From assembly GCA_949825065.1 (NCBI GenBank), contig OX463846.1:11652177-11716176 (forward strand): DNA of 64,000 nt, in the 5' to 3' direction. The position numbers and the translations under genes are program-made. How positions within the stretch are numbered: position 1 is the first letter of the stretch; each line of letters begins with the position of its first letter. This document shows positions 43,148 through 53,977 of this stretch, in pieces. The DNA is from Odontocerum albicorne (Eukaryota > Arthropoda > Insecta > Trichoptera > Odontoceridae). The notes under the pieces were generated by a model that saw nothing but the letters and a program-made list of their open reading frames with translations, did no database searches and was not told the origin of the DNA.

Positions 43148-43489
43148 TTGGGAGGGCTAGGACTAACTAAACCGAAGAAACACCCTGGCAGCAATACAGT
43201 TCAGACCCTGATGGATAAGAAGGTAGAGAATTTCAAGCCGAAAATGAAGATCGATAAAGAAAATACCACTTCTTTTCTATGTCTGGAGAGAGTAAGTAGT
43301 GAGGCAGTTAGAATAGTGTTTGCTGTGGTGAGCGTGGAGTACGGCTTGGCTGCGGCCGTGAAGGACTCCGCCAAGAGTGAGAGCGATTCGCGAGGAGAAA
43401 TCTGTCACGCTCCGGAGGCGACAGGAATTCAGCACACCACTCTGCGGATACTATTTGGAGTGACGAAATGGGCCGACTTTGCGCTATAG
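43148..43489 (+). CDS. Unrecognised 113-codon open frame
   Basis: Starts M-G-G-L-G-L-T-K-P-K-K-H-P-G and continues with a lysine-rich stretch, a hydrophobic R-I-V-F-A-V-V-S-V-E-Y-G-L-A-A-A-V segment (~residues 55-71), a serine-rich K-D-S-A-K-S-E-S-D-S-R-G stretch and an end T-L-R-I-L-F-G-V-T-K-W. Base composition is more balanced than the flanks, which argues for coding ancestry. I recognise no family. It could be a host exon or part of an unknown retroelement. Both neighbours are LINE fragments. Confidence 0.3.
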   Translation: MGGLGLTKPKKHPGSNTVQTLMDKKVENFKPKMKIDKENTTSFLCLERVSSEAVRIVFAVVSVEYGLAAAVKDSAKSESDSRGEICHAPEATGIQHTTLRILFGVTKWADFAL

Positions 43490-43689
43490 ATAGAAAGTTT
43501 TTATTCCATTTTACCACAAATCTACTTACGTTTAAAGTTTAAACAGAGTAATAAACGATACATTTTCACGCTTTAGTACTTGTATATTAAGTTATAAGAT
43601 TTAAGCTATCATTTTTTGGCCTTATCTTGAAAGAAATACGAAAAAATAAAACAAATGCAATGTGGCACTAAAACAGTTATACTCGAACT

Positions 43690-43905
43690 GGACATTATCG
43701 AAATCTGCTAAGATGATAGCCCAAAACAGTATCAACTTTGATCTATGGAGGTGAATCGTGGATATCCAAAAAGACTGAAAGGAGCCGAATAAATGCTGTA
43801 GAAATGCGTACACTAAGAAGAATACATGGGGTTTCAATGTTTGACAGAATGTGGAATGAAGTGGAAGGATTTAATTTGAACTTCCTCTAAGTTCTGATTC
43901 CTAAT
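43690..43905 (+). mobile_element. LINE-C fragment
   Basis: TGCTAAGATGATAGCCCAAA, ACTTTGATCTATGGAGGTGA, GTAGAAATGCGTACACTAAG and AGAATACATGGGGTTTCAAT: the V-L-I-Y-G-G...M-R-T-L-R-R-I-H-G-V-S-M-F-D-R block. It ends abruptly after GAATGAAGTGG. Confidence 0.75.
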
Positions 43906-44044
43906 ATTATTTTTTTCAATTCGTTGGACAACTTTATATTGCGCCGTTTAGATGACAAACTCTCCTCAAGGGCGCTCTAACTCGGGACCCGAACCAAGTA
44001 ATATTAAACGAATCATGTTTGGAAACTTTATCAGTGTCCAAGCG

Positions 44045-44270
44045 AATCATGTATAACATTTTTTTGTATTCAGTACAACCTAATTTGATTATTGCCATAT
44101 GACAATCTCATCCAAAGAATAAGAAATATGTTTATAAGGCCTTTAATGAAATCCAGAGAGAAACCCATTTTTTAACTGAGATTCTGCGGGAATCGGACTC
44201 GCAACCTCCGGGCCGGTGAAGAAGCCGAAAGTTGTGCCATCTTTTAACTTTTAATATACCAGACCGAAAC
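44045..44270 (-). mobile_element. SINE-1, antisense
   Basis: Tail with TTATTGCCATATGACAATCT, body, then the head: GCGGGAATCGGACTCGCAAC (B box complement), CTCCGGGCCGG, with a damaged A-box end. Confidence 0.75.
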
Positions 44271-44811
44271 TATTTCCAAAATATCTGGATACCAGTAATA
44301 ATCGAACATACCACCTCCTGGCTTTCTGGAATTATTTGTGCTACTGTGCTAAGACTTTAGTAGGTAGTACTTTTATAGGCCAGCTTTACCATACTTGGGA
44401 AGTCAATCGAATTCGTGGTTTCCACATATTCCTCACGGAGAGTTAAAATGGTATCTGCAAGCAAATATCTATTCGAAATTAGAAAAAGCGATAATTTGTA
44501 ATGTTTTAATTCTAAGTAATATTAAACCAGCTGTTAATAAATTGGTACAACTTCATCAAATCTCTCGATTAGATTAAGAATTCAGTAATTTATTGAAAAG
44601 TGGAAATATTTAAATATACGAGTACATAGCGTGTTAGACCCGCATTCATTATCTAACATATCTTGAAAAGCAATTAACAAGTTTTTCAAAATTCAGTCGT
44701 TAAGTTTGTTTGAGTAATAGAACAATTTTTTTTATCTTTACCTTAAAAATGGGGCTAACCATAAGTTTATGTTCATTAATTTACTTGTTCTGAATCAATA
44801 AATATCATCGG
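44271..44811. other. Intergenic sequence
   Basis: No recognised gene. TACGAGTA octamer near 44620. Confidence 0.5.
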
Positions 44812-45198
44812 TAAGTGACCGAAGTCATTACAAAAAGCTTGGATTCGCATCCAAAAAGCTTGGATTAATTTAAAAGTATATTAAGGTATACTATTTTCTC
44901 TGCGATATGTCTATTCCATGCGATAAAGCTAGTTACTCGTTAAGTGACCGAAGTCATTCCAAAAAGCTTGGACTAGCATCCAAAAAGCTTGGATTCATTT
45001 AAAAGTATATTAAGGTGTACTATTTTTTCTGCGATATGTCTATTCCATGCGATAAAGCTAGTTACTCGTTAAGTGACCGAAGTCATTCCAAAAAGCTTGG
45101 ATTAGTATCCAAAAAGCTTGGATTCATTTAAAAGTATATTAAGGTATACTATTTTTTCTGCGATATGTCTATTCTATGCGATAAAGCTAGTCACTCGA
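44812..45198 (+). repeat. 129-bp tandem repeat, 3 copies
   Basis: Units start TAAGTGACCGAAGTCATT at 44812, 44941 and 45070. Each contains CCAAAAAGCTTGGA twice and ends GCGATAAAGCTAGTTACTCG. Copies differ at about ten positions. Confidence 0.92.
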
Positions 45199-45560
45199 AA
45201 AGCTCTATAAAGATAAATTCGATATATTTATTTGATTTACATCAACATCAATGTAACTCTTATACTATAATATATGAGAAATTCTTCTAGACCTGTAACC
45301 GATCATTAGATGGGCTTAAATTCATAAAAAGTATCAAACTCACATAACACATTTTTGCGGCTTGCGGCATAAGGCTTGTTTATGTTTTAGAGGAACTTCA
45401 TACCATATAAGCCATAAAACGACCAAATGGAACACGGAAATAAGGATCGGATTAGTTGATTATATAGATCCCTTTCGTAATTATTCAGAATATTTTGTAC
45501 TTCAATATTTTTTTCAATATCATTATCAACTATGTATAAAATTCAATCATAAAAGAAATA

Positions 45561-45809
45561 ATGATATATGAACTAATAACACTTTATGTTTACCTTTCTA
45601 ATACTCCACAAAGTGTACCCTAAGGTTTGAAATGAAAGAAGTAATGATATATGAACTAATAACACTTTATGTTTACCTTTCTAATACTCCACAAAGTGTA
45701 CCCTAAGGTTTGAAATGAAAGAAGTAATGATATATGAACTAATAACACTTTATGTTTTCCTTTCTAATACTCCACAAAGTGTACCCTAAGGTTTGAAATG
45801 AAAGCACTC
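45561..45809 (+). repeat. 83-bp tandem repeat, 3 copies
   Basis: Units begin ATGATATATGAACTAATAAC at 45561, 45644 and 45727 and contain ACTCCACAAAGTGTACCCTA. Nearly identical, so recent. Confidence 0.92.
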
Positions 45810-45934
45810 AACGCTTAGACCAAATCAATAGGTAGCCTCCAAAATTGTTATGGCTGAAGTAGCCAACACTTAAGGCTGTGTAAGGATAGTAATATAACGG
45901 CAATTTATATTGCGTCGTTAAAAGGGCCGAATTT

Positions 45935-47025
45935 TCTAAATAAATAAATAAATATAGGTTTATTAATAGCAACATAGTATGTGCACTTAAATATAATACA
46001 TTTCAAAAACACATAAATAGCAGAAAATACATTTAAGAGAGGAGCTATCAAAAGGTCTGGGGTCATCTCATAACACCCCCCCGGCCAAGATACACCCCAC
46101 CAATATAGGGTGAGCCCAGCCGCGAGAACACCATATGTTTTTCAGCCCACACCCTTGCACATGTAGATTAAGAAGAAAAAGAACAGAAAATAAATGAATG
46201 ACAGAAAAAAAATAAAAAAGTAAATCCAAAAATACCACATCAGATTAACTCAAACAAATAAATATAGGTTATTTGACAGCAACAGAATGTATACATGTAT
46301 AAATTCATTCCGAAATCGCACAAATATCTCAAAATAAACTGCTGAAAATACATTTAAGAGAAAATACATTAAAAGGTCCGGGCTCATCCCACAACATTCC
46401 CACGGCCGAGATACACCTCACTAATATAGTGTGAGCCCGACCACAAGGACGTCGGGTTTTTTTCAGCCCACACCCTTGTAGATATAGACTAAGAAAAAAA
46501 CACATGTGACACTTCAGGCTAACTGTCAGCAAGAAAGAAAGAAAAAAAAAAAGGGAAAAGCTGATAGGAGCCAATATTTTATAAAAATAAAATGACAAAT
46601 GGAAAATGATGTTCACGCATACAAACCACAACACAAAAGATGGAAATAAATAAGCAGTAACATAAAAAATAATGAGAAGATACCGCACACACAACCCCCG
46701 ACTCATCACCAGCGAAAAGAGAGGAAAAAAAGCAAATAAGAGTCCAAATCATAAAAGAAAAAAATCACTTACTATTTAGATTAACATTTCAGAGCATTTC
46801 TGAAGGTACAACTATTCACCCGTTCTTTCAAGGTGAGGCGCAACTCATTCCAGCATTTGTTGGCTGAGTATGAGAAGGATCCCTCGAATAATATTAGATT
46901 ATGGTTTGGGATCATTAAAAAACTGTCTGTGCTTCTAGTTTCGTTGCCGTGAAAATCTTTAGCCCAATTCAGTTTTTCGAAGAGATAAGGAGGCATTTTT
47001 GTATTGATAATCTTATGCATGAGTA
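45935..47025 (-). mobile_element. LINE-E: ORF2 C-terminus and 3' UTR with doubled end
   Basis: From right to left: coding end (46781-47020), a 3' UTR with TAACTGTCAGC-like sequence near 46520, then two copies of the UTR terminal region, each with a GC-rich box (46379-46450 and 46052-46120) and an AATAAATATAGGTT end (46255 and 45947, 308 bp apart). The tail TAAATAAATAAATAAA is at 45935. The doubled terminal region parallels the two boxes in the 35.2-kb copy. Confidence 0.82.
46781..47020 (-). pseudogene. LINE-E ORF2 C-terminal fragment
   Basis: About 79 codons: M-H-K-I-I-N-T-K-M-P-P-Y-L-F-E-K-L, then H-G-N-E-T-R-S-T, I-P-N-H-N-L, G-S-F-S-Y-S-A-N-K-C-W-N-E-L-R, and L-K-E-R-V-N-S-C-T-F-R-N-A-L. 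The order (P-x-Y-L ... T-R ... S-F-S-Y-S-A-x-K-x-W-N-x-L ... F-K-x-x-L-K) is the end of CR1/Daphne-like LINE proteins. No catalytic domain remains. Confidence 0.82.
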
Positions 47026-47540
47026 CGCTTAAGTGAAGAAACCGTCTCTATTTCATGTCAATTATTTTAAAATCTTTCAAAAAAGAGAAGATACGTCTTC
47101 AATGGCTCTGTGACTCAAGATTCGAATTCATTATAATTTACGGATTCAAAATATTACAAAAAAATAAGTTCAGAGTAAGGCAGCCACCGCTTTCATATCC
47201 TTACATATTATACTTTTCTATCCTTAGTATAATACCCTAATTAAAATCGAATTAATCAATTTATTTAAAAATACGAAGAACAAATCCCGTCTAGCAGCTA
47301 CAGTTACACCCGAGCGTCAGTACTAATATATATACGACAAAACTGTTAGGATTTCGCCGTCATACAGCAGGTTGCACAAAGTTGAGAACCGTAAGAATTG
47401 AAATAATTAAGGGATGCTATTACTCAGCGGGGGTAAAATCAAAATGAAACTGTAATTTGTTTTATCAAACACTACATTCTCACGCTGTGTTCATCACGCC
47501 GTGTCCTTTGCGGAGTAGACCGAAATAATAGATCTCCAAA
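47026..47540. other. Intergenic sequence; foldback-end-like piece at 47455-47485
   Basis: GTAATTTGTTTTATCAAACACT matches the outer end of the 6.0-kb foldback element in 22 bases or so (positions 47453-47474); the rest differs. Otherwise unassigned. Confidence 0.5.
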
Positions 47541-48135
47541 CTTGTTATCTAAGCTCACCACCTTCACCTTCTCCACATTCATACATCTCGCAATGCAAAA
47601 TTTTCATTATTCATACTTCACACTTAACCTTATTTTAAAATCGGGTCCATTTTATTCAGTCAAGTTTTCTTCAGTATTCCTCTCACGCGCACCTTGCACT
47701 TCTTACTTGCATACTCGCTTGATCATTTATTCTCTCCACATGTCTAAAATATTTGAAAGCTCCTTTCTTCATCTGAATTTAAACATCTACTTTACACGTG
47801 CATTTATTTCTGAATCTTACATACTTCCGCCTTCTTTCACAAATTGGTATTAAAAAAAATCAATACACGCATCTCCATAGCATTAATCTTACTTTAACCT
47901 TACCTGCCAAATCCTAGTTGCACTTTCATACATCAAGGTGGGCAGCAACACATTACTAAATTAGGATTTTGGCGTTTGTTGTAAATTGCATCAGGTGCTC
48001 CGTTTATTTTGTTCACTACCGCTACCCTTCTTTCAATGTCGTTTTCATCTCGCCCATGACACATAAACATACTACACAGATAACAGAACTCATCAACCTA
48101 ATTTAGTTTCTCTGAGTTATCCCATACATCACACA
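47541..48135 (-). mobile_element. LINE-C-like ORF2 remnant, antisense, heavily decayed
   Basis: Minus strand near 47790-47730 reads M-K-K-G-A-F-K-Y-F-R-H-V-E-R-I-N-D-Q, the W-F-G-H-V-x-R-M-N block of the LINE-C type. The part to the right (47870-48130) is likely its upstream RT-side region but is too decayed to read. The plus-strand open frame 47542-47853 is its shadow. Confidence 0.55.
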
Positions 48136-48246
48136 CACTTTTTACCACACATCTTGCTGTAACTATGGGGAATTAAACCTAAATTACAAAATATATAACA
48201 AGCGTTCACAAATAAGTATATTTAAATGTTTTGAAGTCAGAAGCTT

Positions 48247-48537
48247 TCAAACAGCACGACGTATGCAGTAACCGAAAAAAACACTGGCATCCCGGTCACA
48301 GTAAATAGCGATGATTATACAATACATTGTCGTTGGTAGGTGGGTAAACATGTCACAAATACTGGAAATGCAATCTGTGTAAACAGCGACGCCGGTACTG
48401 TCGCGGGTGGAGCCAAACATCGCGACCACAGAATAACAGAAATGCCATCTCGTTTTAGATTCCGTCTCCAATGTTTTGTTACTGCAAACTGTACAAATAT
48501 AACAGGAGTTTAGAACTATAATAGAAATATATAGCAA
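48247..48537 (-). CDS. Unrecognised 96-codon open frame, cysteine-rich
   Basis: Minus-strand frame with nine or more cysteines spread along it (C-Y-I-C-T-V-C-S near residue 12; C-I-S-S-I-C-D near 58; C-D-R-D near 80). The DNA is less AT-rich than its flanks. No family recognised and no signal peptide that I can defend. It may be a host exon, but chance or an old element remain likely. Confidence 0.22.
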   Translation of the reverse strand: MLYISIIVLNSCYICTVCSNKTLETESKTRWHFCYSVVAMFGSTRDSTGVAVYTDCISSICDMFTHLPTTMYCIIIAIYCDRDASVFFGYCIRRAV

Positions 48538-48904
48538 AGATTACTTATACGAGAAAAAAATCTACGAAAAGGTATCAAACTATATACTATACACTCAACC
48601 AAATATATAAATCAATAGAGTAACTAAAAGTAATTCTCCCGCACGACACAACATTTTTGATGAAGTTTAATAATAAATTTTTCAGTGCTCACTGACGATA
48701 TCTAATATAGTTACTAATAACAAATAAAAATGTCGCTTAAAAGGTGCCAATATAATATCAGTCCAACCATGATTCTTGGTCAACTTGGGATTGAGGGTGA
48801 CGAAAAGGTTGATTTTCTTGCTAAACTCGAAACAACTTCAAGAATAACGCCACAAAATTTTATTAATCAATTTTAGGTATTTTTCAGGCATTTCTATCTA
48901 TTGG

Positions 48905-49130
48905 CGACGACCTCTCTGGTCTAGTCGGTAAAACACCTGTCTCCCAACCCGAAGATATGGGTTCGAATCCCTCTGGAACCCAGAATTCTTTAAAAAATAA
49001 TTCCAGTCTGGTTTTCATTTAATGCTTCTTTTATATATTTCGGTTGGTTGGAAGATATTGCCACATGGAAATAAGCCCACCAGTTTGTGCTGTATAAAAC
49101 GAAAATATAAAACAATACAATACAATCTAA
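48905..49130 (+). mobile_element. SINE-1, most complete sense copy
   Basis: Head: CGACCTCTCTGGTCTAGTCGG and TAAAACACCTG (A-box region), GGGTTCGAATCCCTC (perfect B box). Body: AATTCTTTAAAAAATAATTC, CAGTCTGGTTTTCATTTAAT. Tail: GGTTGGTTGGAAGATATTGC, CACATGGAAATAAGCCCACC, AGTTTGTGCTGTATAAAACG. It ends in an ACAATACAATACAAT run. This copy shows the full SINE order: pol III head, body, LINE-A-type tail. Confidence 0.9.
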
Positions 49131-49269
49131 ACTTTGATTTTTTTTAATTCAACAGATCATTCCATCTCAATCTTGGGTCCATCAGAAAAATATTTCCAAG
49201 AGATTTATTTCTTGCATTTCTAGAATGAGAGTAGATAATATCTAATAATAATACAATATATTATATTGT

Positions 49270-49440
49270 TTAATCGAATCGTATTTGGCGAGAGTCAAAA
49301 TCTTTGATAGCTCGATATGTGGCTGTGGTCTGGCAGAGGAAACACTCGATCACGTATATTTTGACGGTTCAAAGCAACCCTCCTCGAGAAACATGTACAA
49401 TATCCTTGTTAATATGGCTCACTGTTCCTCTTTCTAGTAT
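49270..49440 (+). pseudogene. LINE C-terminal zinc-knuckle fragment
   Basis: Reads L-A-R-V-K-I-F-D-S-S-I-C-G-C-G-L-A-E-E-T-L-D-H-V-Y-F-D-G. This is the C-x-C-G-x-x-x-E-T-x-x-H-V...(C) tail of Jockey/I-like ORF2, with the last cysteine replaced by glycine. It is related to but distinct from LINE-F. Confidence 0.72.
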
Positions 49441-49654
49441 ATAATATAGTGCATATAATTTATTCATAATAATCCAAATATTTTAACCGTTTTTTTATTT
49501 TTTTAATTATTTCCGATAGCGATATTTACATCCAAATTTGACAAAAAAAAATCTTGCATTTATGCAATTAATTATACAAATGACACAAAGCACTCTCAGC
49601 AGAGGGTGTATTGCCTACTTAATACAAAAGTTTATGTATTATAATTGGTCTTAT

Positions 49655-49880
49655 CAAAATTTATAATCATATATATGACCACTACACATATGCAAAACAC
49701 TCCACCTAAATCCGAATGTGTTACTATCACATATCTGAATATTTACAAAGGTTTCTTTGTAGTTCGCCTTCCTTTAATAGGTTTTCAGCGGTTTTCCTAT
49801 CAAATATGTTTTTCTAAACACCCGTAGATGTGGAAAAGTGTCTAATTTAATGAACACCACCTTTCTACCCTTACACTACC
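49655..49880 (+). mobile_element. LINE-H 3' UTR, sense
   Basis: CACTCCACCTAAATCCGAAT, GTGTTACTATCACATATC, ACAAAGGTTTCTTTGTAGTT and TATCAAATATGTTTTTCT align with the complement of 6440-6570 and with 14025-14110. Confidence 0.72.
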
Positions 49881-51264
49881 TTACATATTAATTTTATAAA
49901 CTTTTTTCTTTATCTCTCAATAATAGTGGTTCGGAAACGAGAGGCTCTGTACAAATTTTTATTTTATTGTTATTACTAACTTTATTTTACGTTTCCTCCA
50001 GGGTCCAAAATGTCAACTGCTTTCTTAATAGGCCACGAGATATGTGTAATTGTTAGTAATTTTCAATGTGCATGAAGAGTTTTTTAGAAGTTAAGTTGAC
50101 ACAATCTGATCGAACATTTCAACAAAGTGTTATATCAAGTGTGACAAGGAATTTAACCGGAACCAACGAATTATTTCCAAATTCAGTGAATTTGACACTG
50201 ATAAGTGGTAAACGTAACCTAAATTAAACTTCAAAAAACGAATTTCCTTTATACTGTGCGATTCAAGTATTTAAATATATTTTTTAAGTCAGTATTTTTT
50301 GTCATAAATAATAATATTTTAAATTTATCTTTTTAAGGCCCAAAATAAATTATAATTAGTCACTGCATATATGATATGTATATGTACTTAATTAATTAAT
50401 TTAGTGTCCTAAAACATATAATAACTGGTGATATGTACAACATTTTAAATAGTATTATTGAGAAAAAACATTACCTTCAGCCCCATTAATCGAGCATCAC
50501 GGTTAAGAATAACTGGAACAAACACAGAACTCGCATTTCATCATCGGAAGAGGCAATAATACTTCCAAGCATATAGCGCGAATATTGTTATTAGACAAAC
50601 TATTTTAATATACTTTTTTCCCTTGTTTTTCGGTTACCTTCGGATATTGAATCCGAAATTCTCTGATGAATGTCGAATGTATTAGGTCACGAAGGTATTC
50701 ATGTACAAAAATGAGTTTGCCTGCTTTCGTTGATAAAGTGGGAAGCAGGACTCAGTGTTCACGTTTTGCCCCAAAGGCACACGGCAGTGAGAAAACCGAA
50801 ATATTTTACACAGGACTCTAGACCATTCGTTTATTTCTCACATCCACCAACATCTGCGACTATCGGCATTATCATGATATATTTGTTGATGCATTCGAAG
50901 GTGCTGTCACCAAATAAATGAGGCAGAAGAGTAGCGTGGCGCTGACATCTGAACAGTCGCCAAGGGCATGGTAACACGAAGGTGCCAACGGCGCCGTCGG
51001 CACTTTTTAGGTTCCAAATTTCAAGTTTCAATACTTGGACAAAATTGAAGAACGACGAATATTAAAATTCACACAAACAAATACTCCAAAGAATCCAAAT
51101 TTACCAACAGCACTAAATTAGCCAAGAGGGCCACAAACCTAGCTTAGCATCTGATACGACTATTTTGTTTCAGCTTTATCTCCAAACTTATCTCGTCTAT
51201 TTTCCAGAAATATAGAATGTCAGTTTGGTAAATCAGTATTATAACGAACTGAAATATATAACTT
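49881..51264. other. Intergenic sequence
   Basis: No recognised gene or element in this ~1.4 kb. Short open frames at 50730-50921 and 50831-51031 overlap on opposite strands and show no motif. Confidence 0.5.
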
Positions 51265-51575
51265 TAAGAAGCGACTGAAAAAACTCTTAATTTCTTCTAG
51301 TCAGTAAAATAACGTGTTTCATTCCTGATTTTTCTTTCCTTTCCTCTCCACCATCCCTTCTTTTCCTTTTGATTGATGATATCTCACTTTATATGAAAAA
51401 TAATGTTCGGGTGATTTTCCGTCTTTGTGGGGTTCGTGGGCATGTGCTCACGTATATGTTTATGGATTTCGTGGGGTGCTCACGTATATTTTTGTCTGGT
51501 TGGTTGGAAGAGATTGCCGCCTGGCAATAAGCCCGCCAGATTGTATTAACAATAAAATTGTTAAATAAAAAAATA
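51265..51575 (+). mobile_element. LINE-A 3' end with small internal deletion
   Basis: Starts in the coding end (AAGAAGCGACTGAAAAAACT, stop at the AGTCAGTAA block), then the UTR. A deletion near 51475 joins GTGGGGTGCTCACGTATATT to TTTGTCTGG; GTGCTCACGTATAT is present on both sides, suggesting slippage. Tail: ATTGCCGCCTGGCAATAAGC, CCGCCAGATTG and AATAAAATTGTTAAATAAA. Confidence 0.9.
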
Positions 51576-52440
51576 AACTGAATTGTGTGTGCATTGATTA
51601 CCTGATAAAGAAAAAATCTTCGATAAAAAAAGATCCTATAAGTTTCAATGACATGAAAAATCAATGTTACAGAGGGACTTGGACGCCCTCTTAAACGAAT
51701 CTGGCCGAGCAAAAATGGCAAGGACATTTCAATTGAATACAAGACAGCAATCCTGAAAAGGCCTCGAGTGTAGAATGTACGGAGACTGAAGGTAAGATTG
51801 TATGATGTAGAACTGAGAAAGACTAATCAACTGGAGGAAGGATACTAGTCATACGTGCAAATAGTTAACAATCCGGAACGCAACCAATGTTTATTAATTT
51901 ATTTGTGTTTTTTTACATTTGATACATGTTTAACCCAATTACATAAAATAATAAAGAAAAAAATCAAAATAATACTTACGTAATGGCAATAGGAACAATA
52001 TTACTTATGCTTCTTTGTGAAGTGACACAGTTATACATACAAAGTGGTATCCACCGAGATGTGGAAGATATCGATATCAGAAAATGTATTCAACAATGTA
52101 ATTCCGTGTGCAAGTGGTGATACTCGTAATATTATATGTTAGCTCAGTTAGTGAATACGGCACCGAAAATAATTTTAATTCACGATGAGGCAAAATACTT
52201 GTTATTATCCGATACATGAAACAAAAGATTGTCGTTTGCTACTCGGGAGCAATGTGTATGTGTGTGTTATAAACAGGTGCGTCTTCTGATGCTTAAGGAA
52301 TAATATCCTAGTAAATCCATAAAAAAATATTTGGGATAGAGTCATGGGTAAATCCATACTCGGTTATAAAGGTGTCGCAGACGTCTTTTTTGGACTTGTT
52401 CAAGTATCAGGGAATTTCGGATTTCTCTCGAGTTCCAAAT
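51576..52440. other. Intergenic sequence
   Basis: Nothing recognised. TACTCGTA octamer near 52122. Confidence 0.5.
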
Positions 52441-52444
52441 TATT

Positions 52445-52910
52445 GAAATTATGACAGTGATGATACAGAGGAACACATTCAATTAATTAAATTGTATAAC
52501 TAAAGCCATATGCCGTGGCTCGCATTATCGATATTATGACAGTGATGATACAGAGGAAATTATGACAGTGATGATACAGATGAATGATAGTGATGATACA
52601 GAGGTTATTATGACAGTGATGATACAGATTAAATTATGACAGTGATGATACAGAGGAGCACATTCAAATTAACTAAATTGTATAACTAAAGCCATATGCC
52701 GTGGCTCACATTATCGATATTATGACAGTGATGATACAGAGGAAATTATGACAGTGATGATACAGATGAATGATAGTGATGATACAGAGGTTATTATGAC
52801 AGTGATGATACAGATTAAATTATGACAGTGATGATACAGAGGAGCACATTCAAATTAACTAAATTGTATAACTAAAGCCATATGCCGTGGCTCACATTAT
52901 CGATATTCAT
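52445..52910 (+). repeat. ~186-bp higher-order repeat with internal GACAGTGATGATACAGA units
   Basis: The large unit recurs at 52474, 52659 and 52845 (CACATTCAA...GCCATATGCCGTGGCTC). Inside each are four to five short units ATGACAGTGATGATACAGAGG of 22-26 bp. In one frame a short unit reads Y-D-S-D-D-T-E-E, an acidic motif typical of linkers, so the seed may have been coding. The third large unit is partial. Confidence 0.9.
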
Positions 52911-53569
52911 GTATGAAAAGTTGCTGTAATATTTTCTCGTAGCAAGGGAAACTATGCCAGTAGCGGATTAGGTGCTGTTATGCCTCGAGTAAACCAGTCT
53001 TTATTTAGCTGGCCATGATATTGAACTTGACTCGAAGCGCTTTTGGTAGACACACATAAATCGGCAGGCGGAAAGCACTTTGACAGGGTACGCCTTAAAT
53101 GCCGACAACTTTTTTTTTGCCTATACAGTAAAGGTGAGCGCAGAACATAGAACAAGGATGGCGAGACACTGTGTTCTGTATGGTGGTATGTGTTACGCCA
53201 GCAAGTGTTATGGTAATGACCAAAACAAACTGCTGTTTCGGAGCTATTGACATTCCCCCCCTGCTTCCACCCCGCGGAGACACGTGCCGTGTTCTGATGT
53301 TCTCATATTCTGATGTCCGATACAATATTTGAAGTATAATATTTGGCCAGTATCGTTTGAAAGATTTAGTTTGATTTATTTTAAATAACTAGAGCAAGAT
53401 ATATCTAGAATATTTTGTTTTAATGGAAAATTCTTCTTCTAATTGAAGATTGTTGATTTTTTTTCTGCATTATTCCTGAAATGTGGACTGCTAGCTATTA
53501 GTGAGTATTCTGGCATCTCGTTGGAGGTGTGCCTGGCGGTCGTTTTCTATGGGATAATCACAAGAAACA
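52911..53569. other. Unassigned, GC-richer at 52950-53330
   Basis: Less AT-rich patch with overlapping short minus-strand frames (52952-53155, 53095-53325) and no recognisable motif. Possible exon or old element. Confidence 0.35.
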
Positions 53570-53760
53570 TTAACCTTCGTAGCGTAGTACCTCCATGTCC
53601 ATTAGCCTCCGTAGCCTAATATATCCATGGCGTTATAGTTAAAAAGATACCTGTCTTCCAGCACAGGGATTGACGGTTTGATTCCCGATGGTTCCTAGAT
53701 TGTTTAAAAAAGGTTTCTAGGTTTTATTTTAACTTTGAGTGTTTTACCAGTTGTAAATAA
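53570..53760 (+). mobile_element. SINE-1, sense, decayed head
   Basis: GCCTCCGTAGCCTAATATAT, AAAGATACCTGTCTTCCAGC, GACGGTTTGATTCCCGATGG (B box), then TTTAAAAAAGGTTTCTAGG and a body fragment. The tail is lost. Confidence 0.72.
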
Positions 53761-53977
53761 CAGGACCTTAATTTCTTACGGTTTAAGGAAAACCTTCACT
53801 CGTGAGTAGTAGCTATTGTTCCAAAAACATATGTCATCACAGTTCTAACACTTGCTTTATAGATCATCAGTTTACTTTCTGTTGTCTTGAACTTATTTTT
53901 TTCAAACTATATTTGAGGCATCCTGATGTTGCAGAGAATTGATTAACCTATCTTATGAATTCATTACATAAATCATT

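Noticed and set aside
46329..46709. 126-codon minus-strand gene
   Set aside because: It lies in the LINE-E 3' UTR, downstream of the ORF2 end. The translation is low-complexity.
49564..49930. Host gene exon near the LINE-H tail
   Set aside because: The open frame at 49645-49827 is explained by LINE-H 3' UTR sequence shared with 6.4 and 14.0 kb.
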